The notes under the pieces are model-generated. The model made no database searches, was not told where the DNA came from, and was given only the letters and a program-made list of their open reading frames with translations. The translations under genes and the position numbers were made by a program. Source: Cerioporus squamosus (lineage: Eukaryota > Basidiomycota > Agaricomycetes > Polyporales > Polyporaceae). From it: DNA of 64,000 nt. Positions within the stretch are counted from its first letter, which is position 1. Each line of letters opens with the position of its first letter. Below are positions 1 to 10,904 of this stretch, one piece after another. The stretch lies in NCBI GenBank assembly GCA_022592435.1, contig JABYQS010000003.1, forward strand, positions 124,001-188,000, in the 5' to 3' direction.

Positions 1-505
1 CGTAAATCTCCGGAAAGAGTCGGTATAGAAAGGTCACAGAGAGGAGCCCGTGTTAGAAGCTCCCTCCATATTTGCGCGTGCTGCGGCGCGCTGGACGAAG
101 TCGGAACGGGGACTACTCTAGCAAGGTAACAGTACTACCGATCTGCATGCTGCCTCTGAGTAAGTCTGTTTTACAGACGTCGTCGAGGTGGATCACTGCG
201 GGCTACCGCAGCAGACGATCGAAAGCAGCAACTTGTGTCATATTCATGGCGAAGGATCGCGTTGGCAGTATGCCCCGGTCAGCGGAAACGTATTGGCGGG
301 GTCAAGGCGGGGTCGTGTTAAGCGGGCTTCTTTGCCTGACGCGCTTGTCATTTCTTTCAGGCATCCGCTTTGGCGTGCTGTCTTTCTTTGTTGGAACCTC
401 AGGGTCCTTTAGCCTGCGGCATGCGTACTGCTCGTATATAAGCCGTGACGTGGTCGAGGCATAGCAAACCTTGTTTCCCTACTCTTGCCACCCATCCCCA
501 TCCCC
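1..505. other. 5' edge and upstream region of the ATPase gene
   Basis: I see no supportable gene here. The last 80 bases hold a TATA-like element listed separately. Short open frames on both strands look random, without domain-like composition. Confidence 0.5.
435..442 (+). promoter_or_regulatory. TATA-like box of the P-loop ATPase gene
   Basis: TATATAAG lies about 70 bases upstream of the ATG at 506. That spacing fits a core promoter with a short 5' leader. The assignment rests on motif and spacing only. Confidence 0.5.
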
Positions 506-2515
506 ATGGATACACCTCGTTCGTCGACGCAAGCATCCCAGGTCTGCTCACCTTGCATATGTGCGTCTTCATACTGACGACATGGCGTAGACGAGTGATG
601 ACGATGCCCGGAGCTCGTCCCCATCATCCTCTTCGACTCGTCTGACGGTTCCGGTGAGCCTATTACTCGGTACTTACAAGTGATAGTCATGATTAAATTG
701 CACACCTCAGCCAATCGACGACTGCGAAGCCGTATGTTCTGTGCCGAGGTCACGCGTTGCGAGAGACACTTACCGTTAGTTGTTCTCTTAGGAGTTTGGT
801 CTGCTTCGCGTCGACGCTCCTTTGGAAGATGCCATGGAGGACCATGAAGTTATCACGGCACCTCTGTTCACTCGGGATGCATACCTTGCCGCGGGCATGG
901 CAGATACACGTCATCAATACGGTGTATTGGGTAGCGTTGTAGCGATCAGGTAGGTACCTAGGCTTGCATTTGCCTCGGATATCAAACTCATCCATTCTTT
1001 TCCGCGGTATAGAGACAAATGCAGTCGCTATGTTCCGCAAGATCCCAGACTCTACGTCAATACGGTGAGCGTGGTTCGAGCTGGCTATCTTCGACCTAAT
1101 TCAAGCCTGTTTCGTTGACAGAACGCACCGTTCTCGGCTATCATATGCGGCCTTCAAGGCTCTGGGAAGTCACATACTGTCTCCGTGCTCCTAGAGAACA
1201 TGCTCGTCTCTGGCTGCGAAGCAATTGGGGTGTCGGAGAAGGCACTAAGCGGACTCGTCCTCCACTTCGGAGAAGGAGGTGCTGGCACACGTCCGTGCGA
1301 AGCGGCATGGCTGGGCAACAGCGAGATGAAGAACGTCTGCCCACCACCCATCAGGGTATTCGTCTCTCGTTCGTCACTATTGACCATGCGCAGGGCGTAT
1401 GCACCTCTAGGAGCGTCGGTGACAGTCGAACCACTCCTATTCTCTGAGAAAGAGCTCGACGTCGAAGCTATTCTCTCCATGATGGCGGTGGGATCATCCG
1501 ACTCGGCTCCGCTCTACATGCAACGCGTCATGGTGAGTGCCATAGCGCATGAGTCGGTCTCGTCCATCGATGTCTCAATATTGACTGTCGTGCGCTCTCC
1601 CAGACGATTCTGCGCGACCTCGGAGAAGACTTCACCTTCAGACGTTTCCTGCAGAAGGTCGATGAGGCAATGGACGATTTCAATACCCAGCAGCAGACTG
1701 CGCTCGAGCAACGCCTGGTACTTTTGAAGACTTTCGTGGACACATCTGCGGCCGGGACGAAGGCTCGCTTCAAGGCGGGGCAGCTTACAGTTGTCGACCT
1801 GTCGGACCCTTTCGTCGATCCCGGGAGCGCATGTTCACTGTTCGAGATCGTGACTCGCATGTTCGTGCGAGCTGAAGTCGACACGGGGAAGGTTCTCGTG
1901 GTGGATGAGGCGCACAAGGTACGGTACCACGTCCAAACGGCATGCGGAGTTCTTCCCTGTTCTAACATACCTGAGTAGTACTTGTCTGTTCACAAGGTCA
2001 CGGCAGGGCTGACGAGAGCTCTGACATCGCTCATTCGACAGCAACGGCATCTAGCCATGCGAGTGATTATCAGCACACAAGGTGCGTGTGTTGCGGTGAA
2101 TCCACCTGAAGTAAGCTCACCGTGATGGCCCAGAACCCACCGCCCTTCCGCCCGTGCTAATTGACCTGTGCAGCGTGGCGGTCTTGCACCGTTTCTCGTC
2201 GCCGGCCTGGTGGGATGCCATCGTCAAACATGTGTCGGCGGACTTCTCGTCCGACGACGGCGCCTTCGACCACGTTGTCAAATTGAAGGTGAGGAACCTT
2301 AGCACAAATCGAACTGAGACCTTACTAACAGGAGTGAGGTGGTCCTAGACGGGTGAGGCTGTGATACTGGCACCGTCTGGTCTTGGAAAATTCCCATCAA
2401 CAGGGAAGATGTTCTCTGGGAACCCCGAATTAGCACAGTTTGGCCGGCGGTACCTACTCGCGCGCACGAGGCGCCGCATTACCGCTGACGGCGGTGCATC
2501 TCGCATGGTGGTTTA
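506..2515 (+). CDS. HerA/FtsK-like P-loop ATPase, multi-exon
   Basis: Unnamed P-loop ATPase of roughly 490 residues spread over about ten exons. Start ATG is at 506 and stop TAA at 2513-2515. A Walker A motif, GLQGSGKSHT, follows a junction near 1122. A Walker B motif, VLVVDEAHK, is encoded near 1893-1918. Downstream, RVIISTQEPTALPPVLIDL crosses an intron near 2080-2130. It resembles the segment after Walker B in HerA/FtsK-clade ATPases, where a Ser-Thr-Gln stretch precedes a check on excluded targets. The N-terminus is Ser-rich and probably disordered. The reaction is ATP hydrolysis; substrate and location are unknown. Intron borders were read by eye: for example, the junction after VVDEAHK continues as YLSVHKVTAGL. 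I am confident it is a real ATPase gene and less sure of the subfamily. Alternatives are other ASCE-class ATPases of unknown role. Confidence 0.75.
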
Positions 2516-3440
2516 AGCTCCTGTATTATATGGCAGCTGTGTCTTTGTCCTTAACACACTGATTACTGTCGTTCCAAGACTGATATAATTTGGCATGACG
2601 GCCCGACAGGCTTTGTGGAAACCCAGGCGAGGATCGTGACTCCGAGGCAATGCCGCTATGCCGTCAGACGCACCGTACATTGAGTCGACCGTGGTTGCCA
2701 CGGCATCACTTAGCTGGTGAATAGGGCCGTGAGGAACCACATTCGGTTCGAACTCAGCGGCTTGACTGGCTCTACATAGCTCAACAAGCGCGCGTTACTA
2801 TGATGTGCGCGTCGTCAACGTACCGGTGTCGCTCCGGTCGGTCGCTCCTCTTCTTCTAGACACACTCTCAAGGCTCAAGCGACAACAGGAGTTCTACATC
2901 CTTTTCTCGTCCTCTGTCATCTCCGTGACTCTACCTGGCATAAACGCCAACCCCACCAAGGCACTTACCGGTACGTGTCAGGCAATGGCATCCTCGCGCC
3001 CGCTGTAGCCATCATGATCGCTACTGTATAGTGTCTGTGGTTCCAGCCTTCCGTCTGGTCAGGAAGCATGTGCAGAATTTCCGAGGGGACCGCATCCCGG
3101 GCGAGAGTTAACGTTGAATGGGAGCAGTTTCTCGTCATAGGCCGCTCGAGTGCCCAGTCGTAGACCGAGGCCTCCTAGGTATTTCCTATCATCGGGGGAA
3201 GGCAGATGCTGTGAGACTGAGGTGTAACGAAGGTTTGCGACATTCTGACGGTGACATCCACAGAGAACTCCTGAGCGACTAAGCAGCGTCTCTACCTCCG
3301 CGATGCCATGTGGGATCAAGATTGTTCGCAGCCTGTTCCCCGGGCCATGCTTCGGCCATACATCATCCCAGTTACGAGATTGGTAGCGGAGTTTCATGTT
3401 GAAGAGCAGTCTGAAGCTGTAGTTCAGCCTAGTTCAGCCC
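2516..3440. other. No supportable gene
   Basis: Downstream of the ATPase gene I find short open frames on both strands. None has a recognisable motif or a convincing exon chain. It may hold the 3' UTR and intergenic DNA. Confidence 0.4.
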
Positions 3441-5035
3441 GCAGGTGACGTTTCGGGAGTCGGACGTGGGTCATCCGGTGCGGTGATAGACCATGCTAAC
3501 TGAGAGGGTCGACCTTCTAGGCTTCTCCTCTGCATTCTCGCTCGGGCTGAACATGGCGTTAATCACCGCACTATTGCTTAGACTCGTAACCTCACTCCTG
3601 AACGTCGACGTCGCGGATCCTACCATTACATTCCGCGGGTGCATGACACGCTGAATACTGATCTAAACGCATCACAGACCGTCTCCATCCAGATTCGTAG
3701 TCCAATTAACCCGATGGAACCCACACTACCGGCGTGTTTCCGCGCAGCTCTTCCGCGATCACGGAAACAAATACTAGGGCCCAGGGGTTGGGTCAGTTGT
3801 CTTGTCCACCTCATCTCCATCGATATCTAGCCGCTGCTCGTGTCTTCGGTGCTCCTGACAGGGCTGATCGTCGGTGCCCTCCTTCTCGCTGACAAAATTT
3901 CGGTGACACATGGGAAGAATGACCGCGACGTGAATTCATCGACCGCGCCAATCTGCACGTACGCGCTGGACGAGAAGACATCCTGCTTGCCTAATCCCCC
4001 GATCCACCACCGCACACCTCCCGTCCTCTCAGGCAGGTGAGCATTGCAAAAAATGAATATACGAAATGAACAGCCGTCTCGCCCGCCCCGCCAGAGCCTG
4101 GAGAATGATCGCATGTCGAGGTATGCCTCGGCTATACGACACGTCCGCAGAACGCAGCGGACCCTATGCTGACTTCTCCTACTCTCCCACATCCATCAGG
4201 TCCCCTCACCCACGCCGTGTCACCAAGATGAATGTCTGCGGCGACACGCCGCGCTGGAGCGTGTCGGATGAACCTTGGCAAGAGTTCCAGAAGAGGCGTC
4301 TCGACCCTGCACGACCTATCGCGGGACGCACCTTCAATCCGCGCCCCCTCTACATGACGGGCAATCTGCCCATACGCAAACGCGAGGAAGGTCCCCTCCT
4401 CCTGTGATAAGGAAGAGAAGACCCCTCCCCGGGGGAATGGACCCCCAAGCTTGGTGCCGTCGCAGTTAATGTGGGGACGATGTGCGCGGTTCACGAACCT
4501 TCCGACACTTCTAAACGCAATTACACGAGTCCGTCCCGCAGCTCCCCTTCCATGTCTGGCGGTTCTAGCCTGCCGCAGGAGCCCTGATCCCTCACTCAAC
4601 GTCAACCGGATGGCACCGCTACCGTGCGTCCAGCATGCCCAAGTAGTCTCCAACCCACCGGCACTGGGATCAATCGAAGGCGCAACTCCAATGCACTGGC
4701 CCCCCCCCTCGAGCCTCGAGGCATGCCTGCTGCTGCGCTATTCATCCCGCATGCTCGTCGAATCTCAGATGGTGCACTCTCTCTGGCCTCGCTGCGTGGT
4801 ACAGTGGCACTCGTAGCCACCCTCCCGGGACCTGGCGGCCGTCGAGTTCCATATACCGCCAGGCAGCGACTACTTAGCGGACAGGACTTACGTGTTATCG
4901 TTCCATCGGACGCACATCTCGCGCGCCGGAAATGCAGAACCCTCAGTTCTGCACGGTTCGGACTTGATCGTCGGGTCGGAGGTACGCTGGTTGAGGCTGG
5001 CTCTGAATACAACGCCGAATCGGATTGATCGCTGA
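3441..5035 (+). other. Coding-like fragments, unresolved or decaying gene(s)
   Basis: Several stretches look like exons with plausible GT/AG borders but do not join into one clean model. Near 3530-3640 a frame encodes a hydrophobic stretch, MALITALLLRLVTSLL. After a possible short intron, a frame reads FVVQLTRWNPHYRRVSAQL near 3690-3760. Near 4082-4170 a frame reads SLENDRMSRYASAIRHVRR and then stops. Near 4830-5030 a third fragment contains VEFHIPPGSDYLADRTYVL and HGSDLIVGSEVRWLRLAL and ends at a TGA near 5032. Between these, frames change and stops intervene. It could be one or two intron-rich hypothetical genes or a decayed copy. I do not recognise a family. Confidence 0.3.
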
Positions 5036-5337
5036 TATGCCAAACACGCTCGCTCGTTTGTACCGGCTCATGTTTTTTCTCACCCGCTGCATCCCAACGG
5101 CACGCTGCCCGAATGTCGGCCGGAAGGGGCTGGTGTTGTGTGTGACCCCAGAAGGACAATGCACACACCACCTCCTCGATACCTTGTTCTATGCAGACAA
5201 CGACGATTACCATAACGGGATGGATATCTCACTACGTAGACACAAGAGCATAACATATACAAAGCCCCAACACATGTGATTTACAGACGATGGACCAAGC
5301 GCAGAGTGCTACGAGTTACAGGAAACGGGGTGTATTA

Positions 5338-8300
5338 TCATAACGGCGGACGTGCATCAGATAGAGACGAGTCGGTGAGGGAGAGAGACGCGATGGCGCA
5401 GCACATCAGGATGGACAGTGGAGACATTACAAAGCAAGACGGAAGCACGGCAACAAGGAGACTCGACCCGCGGAGCGATAGTACGTGCATGATAGACGGT
5501 GTTGAAGAGAAGCAGGACGAGACAGAGTTCCAACGACGACAGCGACAAAGAATCACCATACCCAAGACAGACAGCGGGCGGGGCTCACCCGTCCAGATCT
5601 CCTTCTCCTGGCGCACGCACGAGAGCCACGCGAACCACATCATCGTGCGTAGCTGGAGGACGTCCTCCTTCCACGCCATCGACTGGTTCTGCTCGCGGAA
5701 CTCGCGTGTCAAGTTCTCGCATCGCCCAATGTTCTCCGGGCTAACAAAGTCGCACGCGACCTTGATGCAGTCCGCGAGGTTGCAAACCTGTGGGTAGCGC
5801 AAACAAGCGACGTCAGCGCCGGAACGACAAACTTCTCTCTCACCAGCCAAGCCAGCCAGCCGACGCGACGAAATGACAACACACCTGATGCGCGCAGCCA
5901 GCGGGAATGAAGACCGCCTCGCCGGGCTTCTGGTAGATGCGGTGGCTGATGACGCCGTGGTCCTTGTGCAGCTCCTGCCTGAGCGTCGAGTCCAGGTAGA
6001 ACTGCTGGGAGTGGATCGGGTCGTGCTGGTACTGGCCCTTGAACTTCTTGCGCAGGAACTTGCGCAGTTTGGGCGTGTCTTCTGCCCTAAAGATATCCCA
6101 AGCGGCGCAACCGGGGCGACCATCCGGGGTAGGCGAAGCGTAGGTCATGATGTTGACAGCGTCAGCCATGTCCATATGCAGCCTAGTCGATCCCTTGCTC
6201 CCCTGGCTCTCGAACGACGCCATGGCATTATACATCTTCGGGCCTGGATGGAAGCCGAGAGCGTGTCAGCAACAATGAATGGTCGTGGACAGCTCGTGGG
6301 TTAGGCGGCTCACCAAGGTCGGGCGCGATCGCGTTGCTCGGGAAGTGCGAGGCGATGTTGAGCACGCCATCGCGACGCACGTAGTTAGGAACGGGAGTAG
6401 CACGACTGAAGTCGTCAAAGAGCTCCGGGAATGCGGTCTTAAAGTCGGTCGAAGGGGGCCAGTCCTGCATAAAGTTGGGCCGGAGAATTAGCGGTAGGTT
6501 CGCGGCGGGACGAGGGCAAACCTAACCTTCAACTTCCAGCAATCGCGCCTACCCTCATACTTGCCGAACAGGGCGAAGAACTCGGCGACAGTGACGCGTT
6601 TGTTCTGCTCTGTCTGGCACTCGAGTATCAAGCAGCTCTGCGTGCCGTACTTCGAGCTGAAGTACTCGGGAGTCCACTGGATGTGGAACTTGGAGAGGAT
6701 TCCGTTCACCACGAGCGGTATCCCCTTCTCCCAAACGCGCCGGAACTTTTCGTCAGTGAGGTCGGCGTCCGCGAACGCGATTGTTTCGTGCGAGGGAATC
6801 TGAGCGCCACCTGATGCGGGGCCAGGAGCTGCCGACGATGCCGAACCACTGGCAAAGGACGATGGATCAGGGAGTCCCGCGGATTTGATACCATCGGTCC
6901 CCGAGGTCGATGACGACGAGCCTGGGCTGGTGCTGTCCCACAGGTCTCTGGACATTTTCGGCGAGGACTTGATCGCTGGCGTTTCAACCGCCTCCTCGGC
7001 CGATGCAGCATCTCCACCTGATCGTTTAACCAGGGCCTCCATTTCGTCGATTGCCTGGGTGAGCTCGGCTTTGCAGAAACGAGACATCGGAGAGAAATCC
7101 TTCGCTTGATGCTCGTTTCGCCGAGTGCACGAGAGGAAGAACGGATTGATGTGAGCATGCTTCTCTCGCCGTGCCTGGAGAGCCGCGATCTCCGCCTCCG
7201 GTGCGCCCACCCTGTCGGTGGTTAGCTCCCTGACCTGCTCAAAACACTCCGCGCAGGCCTCACGGCCACAGAGACGACACATCCAGCTGCTAGAGAATAT
7301 CGACGTCATGCACGTGTCTGAACGAAGCATGAGATTCGCATGTACGGGGGTATTTCGTGAGACTCACCGCAAGTGGCGCGCACTTCGCTCTCGCGCGGAC
7401 GACGAATTATTTCGGGTAGGTTCAGGTGTTGTAGTTCTTCTTTGAGGATTGGTAGGAGCGCCTCGGCCACCGTGCGCTGCAAGAACATGAGCGGGCGAAC
7501 AGCCACAAACCCGCCACAAAACCGACCTTGACGCGTCCAATATGCTCGAGCTCGAGGCTTATGTTCCACTTGTTCGGGAAGTTCATGGTGGGCGCATCTG
7601 GCTTTTGGCTCTCCACGAAGCTGATCCCGACGATATCCCTGTTCTGATTCTTCAGGAAGAAGCGGATGCCCTGGAACCTGCAGGTATCCCCAGCCCAGCG
7701 ACGCGTACAAGATACGCAACGAGGGAATTCTTCCGAACGGTAGCGGTTGGACATGCACCGTGCGAACTGGAGCTCCGGCTGCAATGGTCCGGCGGTGTCT
7801 GGGTTGCTCGCACCTTCCTCCGTGACTACCCTCATGGCACCGAAGGCTGGAGCTGCAGCAGCATGAGCGATGGCCACGATAACACGTAAGGGGGTATATT
7901 TACCACTTGCTCCAGCGGCCTTGTCTTTGCCTTCATGAACGAACAAACACGTGAGTAACGGTCATCACTTGCACTAGAAGAAAGAGAAGCGGCGGCACGA
8001 CGCCTCATGGGACTAAGAAGCGACGGCTCACCGTTCTGTGCTCCCTGGGCGCCGTCATTGCGTTTCTTCGTGCTTCCTCTCCGGGACGATGCTGTCATGA
8101 ATGAACATACGACACGGCAGAGAAACGTGGCTGAGACAAACCGGAGCTTTCAGGCTTGGGCTTGGTGGCCCGCGCCTTTTTGGCCTTCGGTTCTGAGTGC
8201 TCCTCTGCGGGGTCAGATACTCTCTTCTGCGTCATCATAGGCGGTGGCGGGCCTGAGATGGGTATGGCTGCGAACGCCATCTGGTGCGGATGCGCATAGT

Positions 8301-9226
8301 AGCCTTGCGGCGAGGTTGGCCCAGCCCTTTGTGGAGGCATCGCCATAGCCTGTGGATGCCCGCGCGCTGGAAGGCGAAGAGAAGGCGCGATTAGAATGGT
8401 ACCGCGCGTGGAATGATAGATGAAACAATTACGTGGTTGTTGCGCGTATGGATATGGGAGATACGCGGTGTTTGGTAGGTACGGTTGATGTTGTGGGGGT
8501 GGCGGATGCCCTGTCTCGGGCTCGTACTGGGAGTGCGGGTGTGGCGGTGGAGGCTGCTGGGGAGGCGCGTAGACTGGAACGAGGCGGATGGTTTGACCGG
8601 GAAAACCGATGAAACCGGGGACATACTCACTTCTTGACATGGATTCGGCTGATGGCGCTGAAGAATGTGGAGAGGGATGAACGTTGACGGGGTGATCCGT
8701 GACGTCGACGACACGGAGACTTACCTGACCGCGCATCCGAATACACCTGAGACATCATCGGCGGTGCATAGTTCGCGTTCTGTGTTTCGTGAGAAGAAGA
8801 CCATGATTGGGCCGCATCCATGCTGTAATGGGACGGCGTCTCCTCGGCCGGGCGGGGGTGTCTTGGATAGCTGTCAGCGTACACGGGGTGTGGGGGCATG
8901 GAGGTCGGTGGAGGGTAGCGAGGCGGGCCGTTGTCGGGCTCTGGTCGTCTGGGGCTGAGCTCCTCCTGCTTGGACTCCCAGTTCGCGGCGCGGAGACTAT
9001 ACTGAGCACCAGCATTCATGTGGGCCTGGGACTGCTGTGGGTACTGCGCTGGGGGCTGCGCATGGCTGGGGTGGGCATACTGGAGGGCGGCGGAGAGACT
9101 GGGGAGCTGCTGGTTGCTGTACTGCTGTGGCGGGAGGGAGGAGGAGGCGGTCGCGCCGATGGGGTTGAGGAGCTCGTTGATGGAGGTGCGCTTGTTGTGG
9201 ACGTGCGCGTCGTGGAGGTGGTTCAT
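5338..9226 (-). CDS. JmjC-domain histone demethylase, KDM3-like
   Basis: Fe(II)/2-oxoglutarate-dependent lysine demethylase acting on histone tails in the nucleus. The ATG at 9224-9226 opens a chain with TSINELLNP near the N-terminus, followed by a long Pro/Gln/Tyr-rich disordered region (about 9150-8250) and a basic patch, KAKKARATKPKP. A Cys-rich zinc module follows (FPRCVSCTRRWAGDTC, then WMCRLCGREACAECFEQV). Next comes the JmjC core: LDSTLRQELHKDHGVISHR lies between the metal ligands His-x-Asp in STRLHMDMADAVN and the distal His in IPAGCAHQVCN. About a dozen introns interrupt it. The last recognisable conserved segment ends at RTMMWFAWLSC near 5620. The frame stays open to a stop at 5338, but that tail is not protein-like, so the true 3' end may use another intron. 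The zinc-plus-JmjC order matches KDM3/JHDM2, which usually target H3K9. Substrate is inferred. Confidence 0.85.
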
Positions 9227-10904
9227 GGGGGGCGACGAGGGCCGCGGCGGGGACGGGGCGGATGGGGCGGAGCTGGGAGGGAGGACGGGGAGAGAGGGTC
9301 GCGGGACGGACGAGAAAGAGAGCAGAGAAGGGCCTCAGGCCATGGCCAGTCTGGTGTGCTCATCAGCCGGGTCCGACCACGACTCCGCCAGATTGACAGC
9401 CACGAATAGCAGGCCCATCACAGCACGCGAGCTCCTTGTCGCCCAGATCAGATTGGCTCTCCGCCAAGCGCCCGCACGCTCCCTCCGCGAACCTCCAACG
9501 CCTCCTGTCCCAGCCACGGCTCCCCACTCCGCCCCGCCGCGAGCTCTTGCCTCCGCGAACGTTCCTGCCCTCCTCGCCGCCGGCACACGCCCACCGCCTT
9601 GTTCTCCATTCGCTGCCCGCCCCGACGCCGAGCTCGCCTCGCACGGGCCCTCCAGCCTTCCTCGCACCCGCCGCGGCTCCCACGCGCGACCACCTCGCAG
9701 GCGGGTCCATCATCCCGCGAAGGACGCTTCCCCGCCCCCACATCCTGCGCGGAGGCCACCTGCAAAAGCTCGCGGTTTCTCCCAGCGCCCGCCCCTGCTC
9801 CTGCGGGCGTGTCCACCGCCAAGCGCACCGCGGCCTGTCATCAGAGCTGACGGCCGCGATAGGAAACACGATGCATCTTCTGCGCCCCACGCGCAGCCAC
9901 GCTCCCTCGGCCGCGATAACCACGCGACGTGCCGGGATGCCGACGGCACCCCCGCCTTCGATTCCCGCGAGCATTCTGGCTCCTCGCGTCATGCCCTTGA
10001 CTCAGCACCCGCGCTCGCCCTTCTCCTGATCTCCGCTTGTCATACAGCCTGCCATTCCCGCCCACCGAGAAGTCTGCATAAACTCGTCCCGCCATTCTTT
10101 TTCCCTGGCCGGCGCATACCGCCTCGCAGCCCGCGGACCTCCACCGCGCACAGGTAAGAACGTATATTTTTCATCGTGGCCAGCACCCCGTGTTTGTACA
10201 TCAATACGCTAGAGTAAGTACTTCGGAAGCATGGAAAGGGATAATGATATATCATCGTGTATGGATATATGTCTCTCTAAGTAGGCGTGAGTATGCTAGT
10301 AAGCGAATCCGTATGATACAGCATATCAATGACAGCGGAGGTGCAAACCGGGGTGTGGAAAGGGGGTGGGCACGAGGAGGGGGGTGGAAGAGGGGAAGGA
10401 TAACTATGAGCGGTGGGCGAGCGAGACGGGGGCGGATCGGAGAGGGGAACGTTACACGCGAAGCGTAGCGGTTTCGGGATTGACTAATATGGAGGGAGGG
10501 GTAGGAGAAGATGCGTGCGTAGCAAGTCGTGAATATTGCCGAAACGGAGCATAATGGGATGCGAGGTATACGAGAGAATGCAGACCAGGAGGGGATGAGG
10601 ATGATGCTAGCAGCAGGAGCACAATACGTCGTGAACACAAACGCCCAAACAGCCACCGATATAACCCAAGACGAGCCCTCGGACCACACATAAGACCCGA
10701 CAGAAAAGAAGAAGAAAGATATCACACCCAACACAACACAACACGGCACGACATCCGCGCAACCGTCCAGTCCATCGGGGCACAAGGGGATGAAGGCAAT
10801 GTTACTCAGAAGAATTTGCGAAGATACCCGGCGACCTTTGGAAGGAAAGGTATCACAAATGGGAGTGCAATCCATGCAAACAGCCCAAAGGTCGCCCCAC
10901 ACCG
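9227..10904. other. Intergenic: JmjC upstream region and SSK1 3' flank
   Basis: The JmjC gene and SSK1 are both on the minus strand, so this is the JmjC promoter plus the SSK1 3' flank. From about 9400 to 10150 the plus strand is strongly C-rich, which keeps long frames open on both strands; I treat those as compositional. From 10340 to 10460 the plus strand is G-rich. I see no gene. Confidence 0.5.
10362..10395 (+). other. G-rich tract, relaxed G-quadruplex candidate
   Basis: G-runs at 10362-10366, 10368-10370, 10379-10384 and 10392-10395 are separated by loops of 1, 8 and 7 bases. It lies about 500 bases beyond the SSK1 stop, so the SSK1 transcript, if it extends this far, would carry the C-rich strand. 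Confidence 0.4.

Noticed and set aside
2735..2760. B-box-like GGTTCGAACTC suggesting a tRNA
   Set aside because: No A box, acceptor stem or cloverleaf can be formed around it.
9018..10157. Long 379-codon plus-strand open frame upstream of the JmjC gene
   Set aside because: The whole stretch is C-rich and frames stay open on both strands at once. The product is Pro/Arg/Ala-rich with no motif, and its 5' part overlaps the antisense of the JmjC first exon.
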